The notes below the pieces were generated by a model. The model worked only from the letters and a program-made list of their open reading frames with translations, had not been told where the DNA came from and ran no database searches. Both the position numbers and the translations under genes were made by a program. From Ziziphus jujuba (taxonomy: Eukaryota > Streptophyta > Magnoliopsida > Rosales > Rhamnaceae): a stretch of 64,000 nt of DNA. Location of the stretch: positions 26,977,501 through 27,041,500 of the forward strand of contig NC_083389.1 in NCBI RefSeq assembly GCF_031755915.1. Direction: 5' to 3'. Positions 35,355 to 46,961 of the stretch are shown here, in pieces; position 1 is the stretch's first letter; every line of letters begins with the position of its first letter.

Positions 35355-37917
35355 CTAATGCGAAGCATAAGACCATGGATTCGTACATCTCTGCCTATAA
35401 TGTCCAACACCACCGCATCGGCTACATCTACGTCCAATAACATCTTCACCTTCGGATGGTATGCGTTGCATCCTCGGCCTACCGGCTCGCCTACTTGTCC
35501 ATCTTGGTGGAAGAACAATACGACTTGCCACGTCATCCGGGGTGTGCCACTATTTTTCATCTAACACAGGGTAAATGGACTCAGCATAAGCTGCACGATA
35601 TGCATCCGCGGTGTAGTAATGAGAACACATGCCATAAGGAGCAATTTTACAATTTCTGTAAGCGACAATACAATGATCACAAGGATATTGATCAAGATCA
35701 AAGACTTTGCATGAGCATGTTTTTGATTGGAGATTAATTATACCCCTCAAACTCCCACCTTCCACAAGAAATTCATGCATATTAATGGCTTTCACACGTA
35801 GTCCGATGGACTCCAAATTTCGTAGTTTGAGTTGCTCTTCCATATGGTCAGTCACAGGTTTTATCAATTTTGCACATGTAGTACGTCGCTCATAAAACTA
35901 CCTTTGCAATAAATCCCGTATGTGCTCAATTAATGCTACTATTGGCATTTCTCTAGCATCTAGCAAAATACTGTTCAAGCTTTCTGCAATATTGGTGGTC
36001 ATGATAGTGTACCTTCTACATGGAGAAAGAGAATGTGCCCACCTTGTAGGGTCACATGATCGAATGTATTGGGTAGCTTACTGTGTTTTGCCTTAATTTG
36101 CCACATATAAAACTCAAAATCTTCAACCAAATATGCACTAGCTGCTAGCATGAAACATTGTGTTATTGTTTCATCTTTCGCATGTCCATTTGCTTTAATA
36201 TTTCTGCTTATATGGTACGTGCACAACGCATGGTATGCATTGGGAAAAACTTTGCGTAATGCCCTTTCAATAGTGGGGTGTCTATCACTCACAAACATTA
36301 AATCCAAAAAATCTCTGATGGCATCCTTGAGGTTTCGGAAAAACCATGTATATGCTTGCTCGTTCTCTCCATTTTCAATGCCGAAAGCCAAAGGATATAT
36401 TTGCTTATTGCCATCCATGCCCGATGCAATATACATGTACCCTTTGTATTTCCCTTTCAATGTAGTTGCATTAACAGCCAACACAGGTCTTATGTGGGAT
36501 TTAAATCCCCTAATGCTTGCTCCAATCGCCATAAAGAAATATACAAAATTGTTATTATCGTCTGTTTTGATACGTGTAACAGTCCCAGGGTTCTTCGACA
36601 CTAACTCATAACAGTAGGCAGGCAACTTAGCAAAATTCTCCTCTATAGATCCCCTAACACTGTTAAGTGTATACTCTTTACCTCTCCATGCTTTGTTGTA
36701 GCTTATATTCACCCTATATTCTGCAAAAAATCATGTTGAATTTCTTTGGGTTTGTAAAAACGTGCAATACCTTCATATTTAGATTTGATACATTGCCTTA
36801 TAAACCGGCTACTGGCCTGCTTATGTTCTCGATGCACGATATCTAACGAGCAACTGTGTACATTATCAAAAATTCTCACAACAAATATCTCTCCACTTTT
36901 AAATGTGGTTGCACGTAGTCGCCATTTATAAGTATTTTCCAAGCATACAACCTCATACCGTTGTGTAGTTGACCGTGTCACCTTGAACTCCTTATTTTTT
37001 CGCATGCAATAGATACTCAGTTTATTCTGTAAGTCACGTTTGTTGCAAAATAATTGTCCAACTACTATGCTCTCGCAGCCAGTAAACTTTGACGAAAATA
37101 TGGCCATAGAACCACTTCTGTTGCTCGATGATATGTGGTCACTTGTAGCATGATGGACCCTAACATCATTAACTCCTTCATTGTTCATTTCAGGATGCAT
37201 ATCATTGTCATTGTCTGGCAACTCATGATCAAAATCTACATCATTATGATCAACATCATCCCCTGCTGCATTGTAATTCTCATCATTATCAATATTATGC
37301 AACTGCTCATACTTCTCATCGTTAGGAAACCGTTCAGCATAGTCACCTCCAACATCAACTCCTTCGTGGATATTAAATGATGTCCAGGCCCCACGAACAT
37401 CAACTTGATCTCTAAACTGAGTTTCTTGAACCATAATTTCCTGAGATGTAGCCTGAATAGGTTCAGTACCGGAAACTTGTGGTAGACGAATGCCAATTGG
37501 AGGACAAGAAAAAGAATGAAAATTACTCCCACTATCCGAAGCAAAGGCTGTTTGATGAACATTTCTATATACATGTTCAACTTTTGAAATCATCTCAACA
37601 TACATTGGAGGCCGCATCATTATCATCCCTCCATTCCTCACTTCTTGAAGAAAGCATTTCACATCCCTATCACAGCGTATTTCTGTAGGATCTAACTTTT
37701 CTGCACATTGTCCATATATCCATTTTAGCTTTAGCAAATATTCATTTCGATCTATCTTAATAGAATTGAAAATCTCATTCTCTAACTCTGATTTTGTACA
37801 TCTCTTGCCGACGGAAATCATTATATTTTTACCATTTTGATATTCCTAATTACCACCATCAATTTGTACCAATGTTCCATTGTATAAAACCGCAATTACA
37901 TTATCATCATCTTCCAT
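35355..37917 (-). pseudogene. MULE (MURA-type) transposase, broken
   Basis: Reading from the ATG at 37915-37917, the frame soon meets a TAG (about 37846), then runs from ISVGKRCTKSELENEIF for about 370 codons. A frameshift near 36720 leads into VNISYNKAWRGKEY and the MULE transposase domain (AVNATTLKGKYKG, SGMDGNKQIYPLAFGIENGE, FVSDRHPTIERALR). Another frameshift near 36070 precedes DPTRWAHSLSPCRRYTIMTT and NIAESLNSILLDAREMPI, and a TAG near 35900 stands where Trp is usual. The last part has a SWIM zinc finger (CSCKVFDLDQYPCDHC) and a CCHC zinc knuckle (CSRCGGVGHYRQRC). This is the full domain order of a plant MULE transposase, about 800 codons. The first catalytic Asp, normally D-A/G-T-x-L-K-G, reads N in AVNATTLKG. 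With at least two stops and two frameshifts it cannot be active. Confidence 0.88.
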
Positions 37918-38027
37918 TTTACTACAAAATTAAATGAATAACGTTAAACTAAATTAATAAATATATAAAAATTTGAATGATACTAAACAAATATATTAAC
38001 TGTATTAAAAAAGTTGATTCTGTTTTT

Positions 38028-38165
38028 TTTTTCTTTTCCGCCAAATATAGCTTTTTCCTACTGATGAAAAACTGGCGAAAAATTAGCGGAAAACTTGCGA
38101 AAACTGACAAACTGGAGGAAAATGTTGGAAGTTCATCTTTTTCACCAAATTTCCTCCGTTTTTAC
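38028..38165. repeat. Palindrome cluster 3 (GGCGAAAA / TTTTCCGCC type)
   Basis: Contains TTTTCCGCCAAATATAG, CTGGCGAAAAATTAGCGGAAAA, CTTGCGAAAACTG and GGAGGAAAATG, more diverged than clusters 1 and 2. It lies just upstream of the transposase start codon. Confidence 0.65.
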
Positions 38166-38551
38166 TGTTTTTCACAATTTTTCAATTTTACACAAATTTT
38201 CCCCCATTTTCAAACCATATGCCACTTAAGTATCTTTAAACTCACATAAAACAGCTCATAAATTAATTTCTTGCATACCCATATTAAATAAAAATCTTAA
38301 AAATTCCAAAACTAACAAAAAATACAAGAAAAAGGAGGAAGAGAAAAAAAAAACACATATTTCCTTAGTTTCATCTAATAAGAAAAAAGATAGAATTTTT
38401 ACCTGAGTTTAATTTCAGATATGAGAAAATACAAAAAAATGAGATTGAGAGGAGATGAGATGCAAAGAGTGGCCTGTTAGAGAAACCCTTACATGAACGG
38501 CTGTGTAGAGGAAGAAAGGGTAAAAAAAACCTATTGCGTAATTTTCAATTT

Positions 38552-38581
38552 TATTAAGGGTATTTTTGTTCCAAGGTGGCT

Positions 38582-38617
<36 letters not shown>

Positions 38618-38668
38618 TGCTATTCTTCAAAAATCATATTACGGGGTGGCTACCAAATTTTTTGCCCA
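38552..38668 (-). repeat. MULE right terminal inverted repeat
   Basis: Inverted partner of 27586-27700. The outermost bases, read inward, are GGGCAAAAAATTTGGTAGCC. It is interrupted by a 28-base poly-T run at about 38585-38612 at the place where the left arm has its own A/T run. Confidence 0.85.
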
Positions 38669-39006
38669 AAAGTCGATCGCTATTATTATTTTTTAAAAAT
38701 TTAAATAAATTTATAAAGGAAATTGTTTAAAACATAAAAAACTGAGGGAGGACTGTAAGTTTACAAATTATTTTTTATTATTGCATTTACACTACTATAA
38801 AATATAAAAGAAATTTCTGAAAATGAATATATATGTAATATAATAGGAAAAAATTATGGACCAGAGTGCTTCATGTGCACACCCGCCACATAGTTCAGAT
38901 TTAGGCTGAGTGCCTCATAAATATATTTTTTTCTTGTACAAAAAATAAAATAAAATAAGATGGAATTAGGGAATTAGTAACCATGGCTAAACATGCTAGC
39001 TAGAGC

Positions 39007-39599
39007 TAGGGGTAGGCATGGACTGGATTGGTTTAGTTTTAGACCAAAATGCAATTTAATCCATACTGTTCGGTTTATGTAATATAGAATCCAATCCAAA
39101 TTATTGAAAGCTTCAAACCAAACCAAACTAAATCATTTATGATCGGTTTAGTTTGGATTGGTTAATTGATTTGAAACTTATGAGTCTATTAATATATAAT
39201 ACAAATTTGGTGCGGACCGTGAGGTGGTGCTGAGTCTTAAAGAGCAAAGAATAAACTTGGTGGTGAACCTGGTGGTGGCGGCGGCAAGCATGTTTAGGGG
39301 TTCATATTTTCATTTGGGAATTGGCAATTCGGGATATGTTATAAAAATATTAAAAATTAAGGGATATGTTAAAAAAAATATTAAAAATTAATATATAAGA
39401 ATAAAAAAATATAATTTTTTAATTATATAATATATGGTTTGGATTGGATTAGGTTTATATTTTCAACCTTAAATCAATCCAATCCAAACAATTTTTGATA
39501 TTTTTGAACCAAATCCAATCTAATTTATGTAAAAATCCAATCCAAACAGCTAAAAATGGATTGGATTGGACGGGTTGGATTAGATTTTGCCCAATCCTA
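39007..39599. mobile_element. hAT-like MITE, about 593 bp
   Basis: The left end reads TAGGGGTAGGCATGGA and the right end TTTTGCCCAATCCTA, imperfect inverted ends of the TAGGGGTGGGCA type common in plant hAT MITEs. The flanks are GCTAGAGC and GCTAGAAT, an 8-bp duplication matching at six of eight places. Inside, AATCCAATCCAAA and its complement TTTGGATTGGATT recur near both ends. No open frame. Positions 38669-39006 show nothing. Confidence 0.6.
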
Positions 39600-40525
39600 G
39601 CTAGAATTTGGAAAAAAAGAAAAAAAGAAAAAAAAAAGAACAACAACGAATCTTGAAAGATTGAATCACATTCCTATGTTTCTATGTGTCCTCACGGTCA
39701 ATATTATATGTCCAAGATTTGGAAAAGAAAAAGACACCGTGTAGGGAAGTTAGAGTTTTTATTTATTGCTTTACATATAAATTTGAAAGCAGATTTTAGT
39801 AATAGATGTAATTTTTCCTTGGTATAACATACTTATGCATGTAATCTGCATATACAAAAAGTAATTGAAGCTAAAATGAATAGATTTGGATTTGATTTGC
39901 TTTTGATTTTTTTAATAAATTAATATAGTTAATATATACACAAAAACAATTCATTTTCGAAGGATTAACTTGTAAAAATCATATGGATTAGTCAATATTT
40001 ATCTCATTTTTATTGTTCACGTTATTATATTTTCAAAAATAAATTGAAAGATAGTTTTCAGAAGATCAATTTTATATGTAATATATATAGGAATTCCCTG
40101 TGTTTTTATACATATGGCTAACTTTATATTATCTTATATATATGCTGGTCTCTCGAATCTGAATAGAAAAGGCAGAAATTCCCATAAGATTTGCCTAACT
40201 TCACACTTTGCCTCGATCGGATCTAGCCTTGGTCGGTTAATTTGCAGTGCAGTTTCTCCATCTTCTTCTTCTTCTTTAATATATACCCAAATCAAAGATT
40301 CGATCAGTAAAGTCAAAAGTAAAGTATCATGCACCCATTGCATGGGAACTTCTTTTCTAGTATAGAGACTCACAAAGGGGAAGAAACTTCTATGACTTGT
40401 ATATATAACAAGGCTTGTCCCCTAACCCTTTTTGCATCAGGAAATTAAACAAAATCATATATATATATATATATAGTACTATACTTTGTTACTAGCTAAT
40501 AGGTGCAATTCCAAATACAGGATTA

Positions 40526-40900
40526 ATGGCAGCAGGGCATGAAGACTTTGTTAAGTTTGCTTTCAGAAGCTTTGCCATGCTTGACGACTGCTATGGTAGA
40601 CCCAAGAGAGCCAGCAGTATTAGGCATTCTCAGCTTCCTCCTCCATATGGTCCTCCTTCGACGTCCACCGCGTATAATAAATATAAGAGCAAAATGAGCA
40701 GTAGTAATACTACTGTAATAGACAGCAATGAGGCCGCCAAACTCTACGGTGGGATAGTGATAACCGAACACATGACGACTAGTGGTTATAAGAAAGTTAT
40801 GGACTGCAACGAGGCAGCTCAACTCTATGGTGGGACTGTCATAACCGATTATGGTACCAAGAACAAGAAACAGCTGCTTCTTCCTAAATATTGGGCTTAA
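40526..40900 (+). CDS. IDSNEAA-repeat protein 1A, 124 aa, unknown function
   Basis: An intronless frame of 124 codons. Residues 1-25 (MAAGHEDFVKFAFRSFAMLD) are conserved in the pseudogene copy 1B. Residues 35-50 are Pro/Ser-rich. Two repeats follow: residues 64-82 (VIDSNEAAKLYGGIVITEH) and 91-109 (VMDCNEAAQLYGGTVITDY), joined by short basic linkers. There is no signal peptide, membrane segment or known domain. The same repeat occurs in genes 2A and 2B, which shows the frame is real and that all belong to one family. Base composition is clearly higher in GC than the flanks. I do not recognise the family. Conserved acidic and small residues followed by Tyr-Gly-Gly suggest a short binding motif, but that is inference. 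Confidence 0.75.
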   Translation: MAAGHEDFVKFAFRSFAMLDDCYGRPKRASSIRHSQLPPPYGPPSTSTAYNKYKSKMSSSNTTVIDSNEAAKLYGGIVITEHMTTSGYKKVMDCNEAAQLYGGTVITDYGTKNKKQLLLPKYWA

Positions 40901-43900
40901 TTAATTATAATTAGCGCCTTTAATTTGCTTGTAAAAGTCCCTAAATTAAGAGTGGTTGGTTATCAGTAGCAGTCCTCTACTTCAGTGTATGTGTACTTTT
41001 TAGTCCGTACTTTGTTTAGCACAAGAGCCAAAAAAAAAAAAAAATATGTACTTTGGTTTTTCTCTTATATATAGTTAATAATTATAAAAGTTAGTTTTCT
41101 AATTAAGTTTTTTACTATATGCTCCTTCCACATGCTAGCTAATCAAAGTTTGTTCTAATTTTTATTTATTTATTTATTGAAAACGAAGAGTATGAAATAT
41201 TCCTTAAATGAGATAAAAACTTTTGTCTCAAAATCATTTGTGGCTAAAACAGAATTCTCGACGTTATTGTGGTCAGTCAAGATTATATATATATCGATAT
41301 TAACCTTTTAGTGATAACCAAAAATATTTTGCAAAAGACTTCTATTAATCGTATATTACAAATTAAATTATATCATTTAGTCACATAAAGATCACTAATT
41401 GACTACATAAAATTGGTAATTTATTTATTTTTGGAAAGATACATTGAATTTATTAGTGATAGAGAAAATATATAGTTTTAACACTTCATTGCATATAGAC
41501 TTGGTCCGATAACAAAGAAAAAACAAAAAAAAATTACCCATAATTTGCTGTAGCAATGTTGAAAGGAAAATTATCTTGATTCGAAAGAAACATTTCCAAA
41601 TTGGAAAGGGAGTCAGTTGGTGAAGATAATTAGAGGGTTGCTGTTTTTGTCGCCCAGACTAAAATTTGAGGAAGATACAAAATCAGATTCATCCAAGACT
41701 GAAGAATATATCTCACCCTTCTTATTGGCCTATACTTCATATTTAACAACTTATTTCAGATTTCACAAAGATATTTAGTTAGGTGCCATTGGCTTGGCTT
41801 GGCCTGGCCCCAATTGCTGAATGCTACTTTATTTGTCCACTAATTAATGAATCAATCTAAATCACATATTCTTTTATTATTATTTTTTCAAAAGTAACGG
41901 AAAAAATTAAAAAACACCCAAATGACCCGGTTAATATATGTAGCTCCTACCTACCGTTTGTGATATGGAGTACACAAGGAAATTAATAAGGATTTAGTAC
42001 AAGTTACTTAATTATAATATATATATTCTGTTCAGAACTCTGTCTTTATTAATTATTTAATTCTTGGACAAGTGGTTAATATAATATTTTAGATCATTAA
42101 TCTGGTGGTGGGTTTAAATAAGTACTAGATTACTAAGAAAATTAAGTTATAATTGAGACATACTCGACCATGGAACATTTTTTTTTTCCTAGCTCGAATC
42201 TGAAATAATAAGATAAACTCGCAGATTGGTTTATCCAATTGTTAAAAAATAGGAAAAGGAAGAGAATAAAGGGAGGAAATTCTTTCACCAATGAAATTGG
42301 TATTTGCTTTTAGTGTTTTTTATCCAACATGGAACTCTCTTTCACAAATTTTATACGTTTTGTGGTGCTATAGGTATATATGTATCTTAGCTTTTTATAT
42401 ATGTTCCGCACAAATTTATCTCCATAAGATATTATCCAATTTAAATTGCTTGAATTGGAGGGCAACCAGAAGGCAACCAAAACTTTCTTTTGCTACCTGA
42501 TCTTACCCTTCAAGTCTAGCCCTGTCCTTATATTATTGTATCATTGAACCAGAAGAATAACTTTGCTTCTTGATATATATATATATATATATCTCAAGTT
42601 AAAGGGATACCTATATACATATATAAAAAGGGGATAAATCATAGTAGATATATGGTATATATGCAAAAGAAGGCATCATAGCTCGGATCCTTGCAGTTTA
42701 AGGGTTTATATGTGTACTATAACTAAATGTTTTAATATTTTTTTTTTCGCTTATTGTTTGGGTGCATGCGTAATATAATTGAAAATGAATTACATCAGAT
42801 GAGATCATATATATAAGAAAAAGAATTAACGATGCTTGTATAACTTTGGATTATTGTTTATTTGATGGTTAAAGTTAAGAAAATTGAGTTAAGAAAGAAA
42901 TACATATTGCTTGTATATAACAATAGAAGAAAATATATATATATATATATATATATCAATGCTAAATCCTAGTGCAAACAACATTAACGAGCGTTACTAA
43001 TCAACTGCACGAAAATTCAAATTGGAGGACACTCATTTTTTTGGAACCAAAATAATGGAAATCAGAAAACATCAACGAGAGTACAATTAACTTTGAACCA
43101 AATTTAGTTAAATAGGAGCTTTTTTTATGAAATTAATTAGGAACTAATTAAATATTTAACTGCTTTGATTTTTGTTTTTGTTTTTTTTTTTTTGAAAGAA
43201 ATTAATCCTTTCTACACCTGTACGGTGGACAGGAGAGATCATAGAAAAAGCCATATACTCCTTTTCTTCATTTTTTTTTTTTTTTTTGAGATCAAGAATG
43301 AATATATAAATCTTCAGATATATGTTAGGTAAAGCAGGCTGACATTTAATTTAAACGTAATTAATTAGTGACTTTCCAAAAAAAAAAGAAAGAAAAATTA
43401 GTGAATAAGGAAAATGCATAAAGCGAACGTGTATAACTAGAAGGATTTGTTTAAACATAGCCATAATATCATATCTGGATCTTGTTCTTGCTCCCATCCC
43501 AATTCCTGACCATCATTTATATGATTTCACTTCATTTTCATATATATATATATATATAAAACAAAATAATTGCAGACTTTTTAGCCAATAATTAGAATAG
43601 CTCTTGCTTCCACTTATATTTTTTTAGAAGAGCTTTCTAAGAACCTCCTAAGAAAACTGATCAAATATTTTTAGAAATACAGTTTCAAAAGCTAGAAGTA
43701 GTTTTTCAAAAGTGAAATTCTTTCTTGTCAGTGAGGAATTTGGATAGAAGAACACAATTCAGATTGATCCGGATTCAAAACAACCCCCCCAAAAAAAAAG
43801 GTAATTATTCTTCGATTATTCAGCACGAGCCAAAAAAAAAAAAAAAAAAAAAAACATAAAATATGTCCAAGACCTCGTTTCCAATAAGAAATGTCTCTAT

Positions 43901-44023
43901 CCTTCGGCCTTTTACCTTTTTCTCCTCTCCTTTTTCTGTGTCTTATATTTGTAGAAAATTACTACCCAAAAACAGACACTATTTTAGTAAAATCAAATGG
44001 GGTTTGTAGATTCGGCAGTACAT

Positions 44024-44032
44024 CTATATAAG
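44024..44032 (+). promoter_or_regulatory. TATA box of gene 2A
   Basis: CTATATAAG lies 113 bp before the gene 2A start codon. It is conserved at the same place in unit B with the following TTTTGCTCTTTCA and GCATACCAAGAAAACCAACC, which is likely the start of the 5' UTR. Confidence 0.65.
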
Positions 44033-44144
44033 GCAGGTTTTGCTCTTTCATTTTTTGCATACCAAGAAAACCAACCCAAGAAAAACAACACTCTACTTGA
44101 AATTAAAAGTATTTCTTTCTCCCTTCCAATTTCCTAGTTTTTCC

Positions 44145-44534
44145 ATGGATCAACGTTATTTCTTCCGTACAAGAGATGAGCGTCGCAACGTGGAGTTTCC
44201 TGAGCTTTACCACCTGGACCTGCCGACTCATCGTCATCACGTTCAGGTTTGTCGACGACCTCCTGTTGCAGATCAGGTACAGAACCGCTATGCTGTGCCT
44301 CCTCAACGCCAAAACCACAAAGTTGTCTATTATCAAGCAAATCAACCTCCTCCTCCCGTTAATAAGCCAGCACCGGGGAATGTCATCGATTCCAACGAGG
44401 CCGCAAAACTTTATAAGCAAGTTGGTTGGCCGGCACCAGGGAATGTCATCGATTCCAACGAGGCTGCGAAACGTTACGGTGGGATACTTATTAAAGAATT
44501 TGGTAGGAATAAGCTACCAGCTGTTAGAGTTTAG
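44145..44534 (+). CDS. IDSNEAA-repeat protein 2A, 129 aa, unknown function
   Basis: The frame is open from an upstream ATG at 44040. I take the ATG at 44145 because the matching gene in unit B also begins MDQR, and the upstream part is pyrimidine-rich leader conserved only as DNA. The N-terminal 60 residues are basic and His/Arg-rich. A Pro-rich hinge (NQPPPPVNKPAPGN) follows. The first repeat, VIDSNEAAKLY, is cut short and runs through KQVGWPAPGN into a second, full repeat VIDSNEAAKRYGGILIKEF, ending GRNKLPAVRV. The two repeats share more than 30 identical bases, so their duplication looks recent or gene-converted. There is no signal peptide, Cys motif or known domain. Probably a soluble protein with a disordered first half; function unknown. 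Confidence 0.78.
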   Translation: MDQRYFFRTRDERRNVEFPELYHLDLPTHRHHVQVCRRPPVADQVQNRYAVPPQRQNHKVVYYQANQPPPPVNKPAPGNVIDSNEAAKLYKQVGWPAPGNVIDSNEAAKRYGGILIKEFGRNKLPAVRV

Positions 44535-45894
44535 TAATTTACTAGTTTTTGTTATGGTACACATATATTTTAGAATGAAAATACCCTAGCTATATGTATA
44601 CATAATTAATATGCTCCTGGTTTATTTGTGTGAGGAGTGTAATCTTAGATATTTCCCTAGTGTGTTTAACTGAAGAAGCTTTCCCTTGTTCTGTGTGTAG
44701 ATCTAAGGAGAAGAAGTGTGCTTTTGTATTAATTATGTATTTAATAGCTTTTAGCTTTCTGCTCTTTTATGTAAGCTTTTGGAGATGAGCTTGGAAATAT
44801 CTCCTCTCGTTTGTACTACTTCTTTAAGTAATGTGAATTACTATAGCAAGCTCTTTCTTAATTATATATTTTTTTTCTCATATATGCATAAATTGCACAT
44901 AGATTTCAGCATTTAAAGAGCTCAATTGATACTGTAACCATGGTGCATGAGAGAGTACTAAAACAAAGTTAGATTATATATATACACACGAAATTTTGAA
45001 TATAAAGTTTCTATATCGTTGTTTGTTGATATTATATAAATGTTGCTTTTGTTATCTTTGTATAAAAATTCGGGTATAGAGCTACCAAGAATTGCATGCT
45101 GCAACAGCTTTTGCCATGAGCTTAATTAGTGTAAGCCAACATAAAATGTGTCAATATTATAGTTGGTATACCTAAAAAGTTGATAAGTATATTGGTTAAT
45201 TAACATGTTGATGTCTAGAATGTTGTTTATTTCATGGTGAATCTCACGAATTAGGAGTTTTGGCAAAACTAATTAAAATTTTTAATTTTTGCTGTATTTC
45301 AAAATAAATTATTATATATCCTTTTTCCCTACCAAATAGATTCTCTGATTTGTAATATATGTTTTTAAACTATAATGAATTGTTTATTTCATTATCAAAT
45401 ATCATCATTTTTTAAAAAGAAAAAATAAATAAATATTTGAATAATTAATTAAGTTGGATTAAAATAGAACTATTGAAGATTTATTTTTGAATTAGCATTT
45501 ATAAGTAAAGATTCATGTCATATAGACGAAAACCCTTTCAGCTGTTATGTTACATAGATAATAATCCACCGAGTTCTAATGATTTTTTCCAGACATTAAT
45601 ATAATTAATAAATAATAATATATCCTATGCCCAAAAAAAAAAAAAAATAGAAAAAAGAAAAAAGAAAAAGAAAAAGATACTGGCACCACATATATATCTA
45701 ATAATATAAAGGAATTCATTTTCGCTAAAGGAATTCAAATCTTACACTTTGCCTCGGATATAGGCCATAAACTTTATAAATACATGGTTAATTTAATTTC
45801 CTCTGCAACTTTTATTCTTTCTTCTTAATAATCTAATCAAAGATTCGATCAGTCAGTCAAAAGTCTGTGTGTGGAAAGAATCGTGCATGCATTG

Positions 45895-46863
45895 TGTCAC
45901 GGTCCTACATTTTATGCAGCGGAAATAGACCGTACGGCGCCAAGACTCTCTAGTCATGACTAGCCTTTTCACTATCCGAGTTCATATAGCGACCCATCTG
46001 ATACCAATTATACGTTCCTGAGGTTCCCATAATCATCATGGCTCATGCCGCTCAGCAAGCTAGCCCGATGGCCTCACGCTCCCTCGGTAGCTTGTTACTC
46101 AATCTTGTGCCAAGATCTAGCCAGCAACCCATCTCTCCACTCGGGCCTTGGTCCATGCACATCTCGAATAGCATCCGATCCAGGAACATGCACGCCAGCA
46201 TCGTGCCAACATGCCACCCAAGGTAGCAACACAATATCGGAAGCCCACATACGAATGTCGCCCGATGGCACGGTGTCGCCCCGTCCGTGCCTATTTAGCT
46301 TCCGACCCTCGTGAGCGGGGCAGAACCCGAGCCCCCGCTCACTGGCACATTTGCCACAACCTTGTCACAAAGGTCTATGTGTGTTCTTGGCATAGCCGAT
46401 AGAAAACGGCATAGCGAATGCTACACTTAGCCTCTGGCACAGGAGTGACGCGCAATACCAGCTCGTAGTGCCTACCGGTACTGTCCTCGGGACTCCCTGT
46501 CCCTTGGAGACATAAGCCCACCTTCGTGGCACTTTATGTCCGCCCCATGGCTTGCCGTCGCCCATGGGAGGCTCGCTTAGCCCAAGCTCGAAGCCGGAGC
46601 CGGGGGCCATGGAGAGCCAGACACGGACCACCCCTCTAAAGAGCTTATTGAGCCATTTCCTTTCTGGCAGCTATAGATATCACTTTGTGCGAGGAATCAT
46701 AATGGGGTTTTCTCTAGCAAACCTTCACATCTTGGCCTGCCATTCGATATGCACCATCCTAGTGACATTCTTAAGAACTTCCCATAGCCCGGGATTGAAA
46801 ATCCCAACCTTCAAATATTTACAAAAATGCCACTAGGCCATTCCAAAGGTGCGGACTGTCACA
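45895..46863. mobile_element. Solo LTR, 969 bp, target duplication CATTG
   Basis: Starts TGTCACGGTCC and ends GGACTGTCACA, with CATTG at 45890-45894 and 46864-46868. In unit A the same place reads CCCATTGCATGGGAAC without interruption, which confirms an insertion. It is GC-richer than its surroundings. Open frames of up to about 94 codons inside resemble nothing. No internal retrotransposon domains, so a solo LTR is the simplest reading. Confidence 0.88.
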
Positions 46864-46961
46864 CATTGCATGTGGGAACTTCTTCTAGTCTAGGGACCGA
46901 CAAAGTGGGAGAAACTTCTACGACTTGGACCATACTTTCTTTCTAGTTGGTGCAATTCCAT

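Larger units (their letters stand above)
27586..38668. mobile_element. Large decayed Mutator-like element (MULE) with transposase, Ulp1-type gene and captured helicase fragment
   Basis: An 11-kb unit bounded by inverted repeats of about 115 bp. It contains, left to right, a host helicase fragment (28308-28612), a plus-strand DUF1985/Ulp1 protease gene (31420-34526) and a minus-strand MULE transposase gene (37917-35355), the last two converging. Plant MULEs that carry an Ulp1-like protease gene beside the transposase are known. Both genes are broken by stops and frameshifts, so the element is dead as an autonomous unit. I could not find a convincing 9-bp target duplication, so the ends are good only to about 20 bp. 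Other contents: a GC-rich leader-like segment with a triple CTTTCGGGA at about 28014-28035, and a ~57-bp direct repeat at 29692-29748 and 29795-29851. Confidence 0.85.
40130..45350 (+). repeat. Tandem segmental duplication, unit A (intact)
   Basis: Unit A carries gene 1A (40526-40900) and gene 2A (44145-44534). Long stretches match unit B in order and orientation: the leader at 40190-40370, the 3' region TTTTTTACTATATGCTCCTT to GCTAGCTAAT (41108-41145) against 57090-57125, GGGCAACCAGAAGGCAACC near 42462, the promoter of gene 2A, and the tail to about 45350 against 63880. The 3.2-kb gap between the two genes holds no other gene in either unit. Confidence 0.85.

Noticed and set aside
36150..36611. 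153-codon plus-strand frame
   Set aside because: Antisense to the MULE transposase domain and explained by it.
44040..44144. Upstream in-frame ATG giving a 164-residue form of gene 2A
   Set aside because: The matching gene 2B starts MDQR at the second ATG, and the extra part is leader sequence not conserved as protein.
46038..46836. Several frames of 60-94 codons
   Set aside because: All lie inside the 969-bp solo LTR and show no domain.
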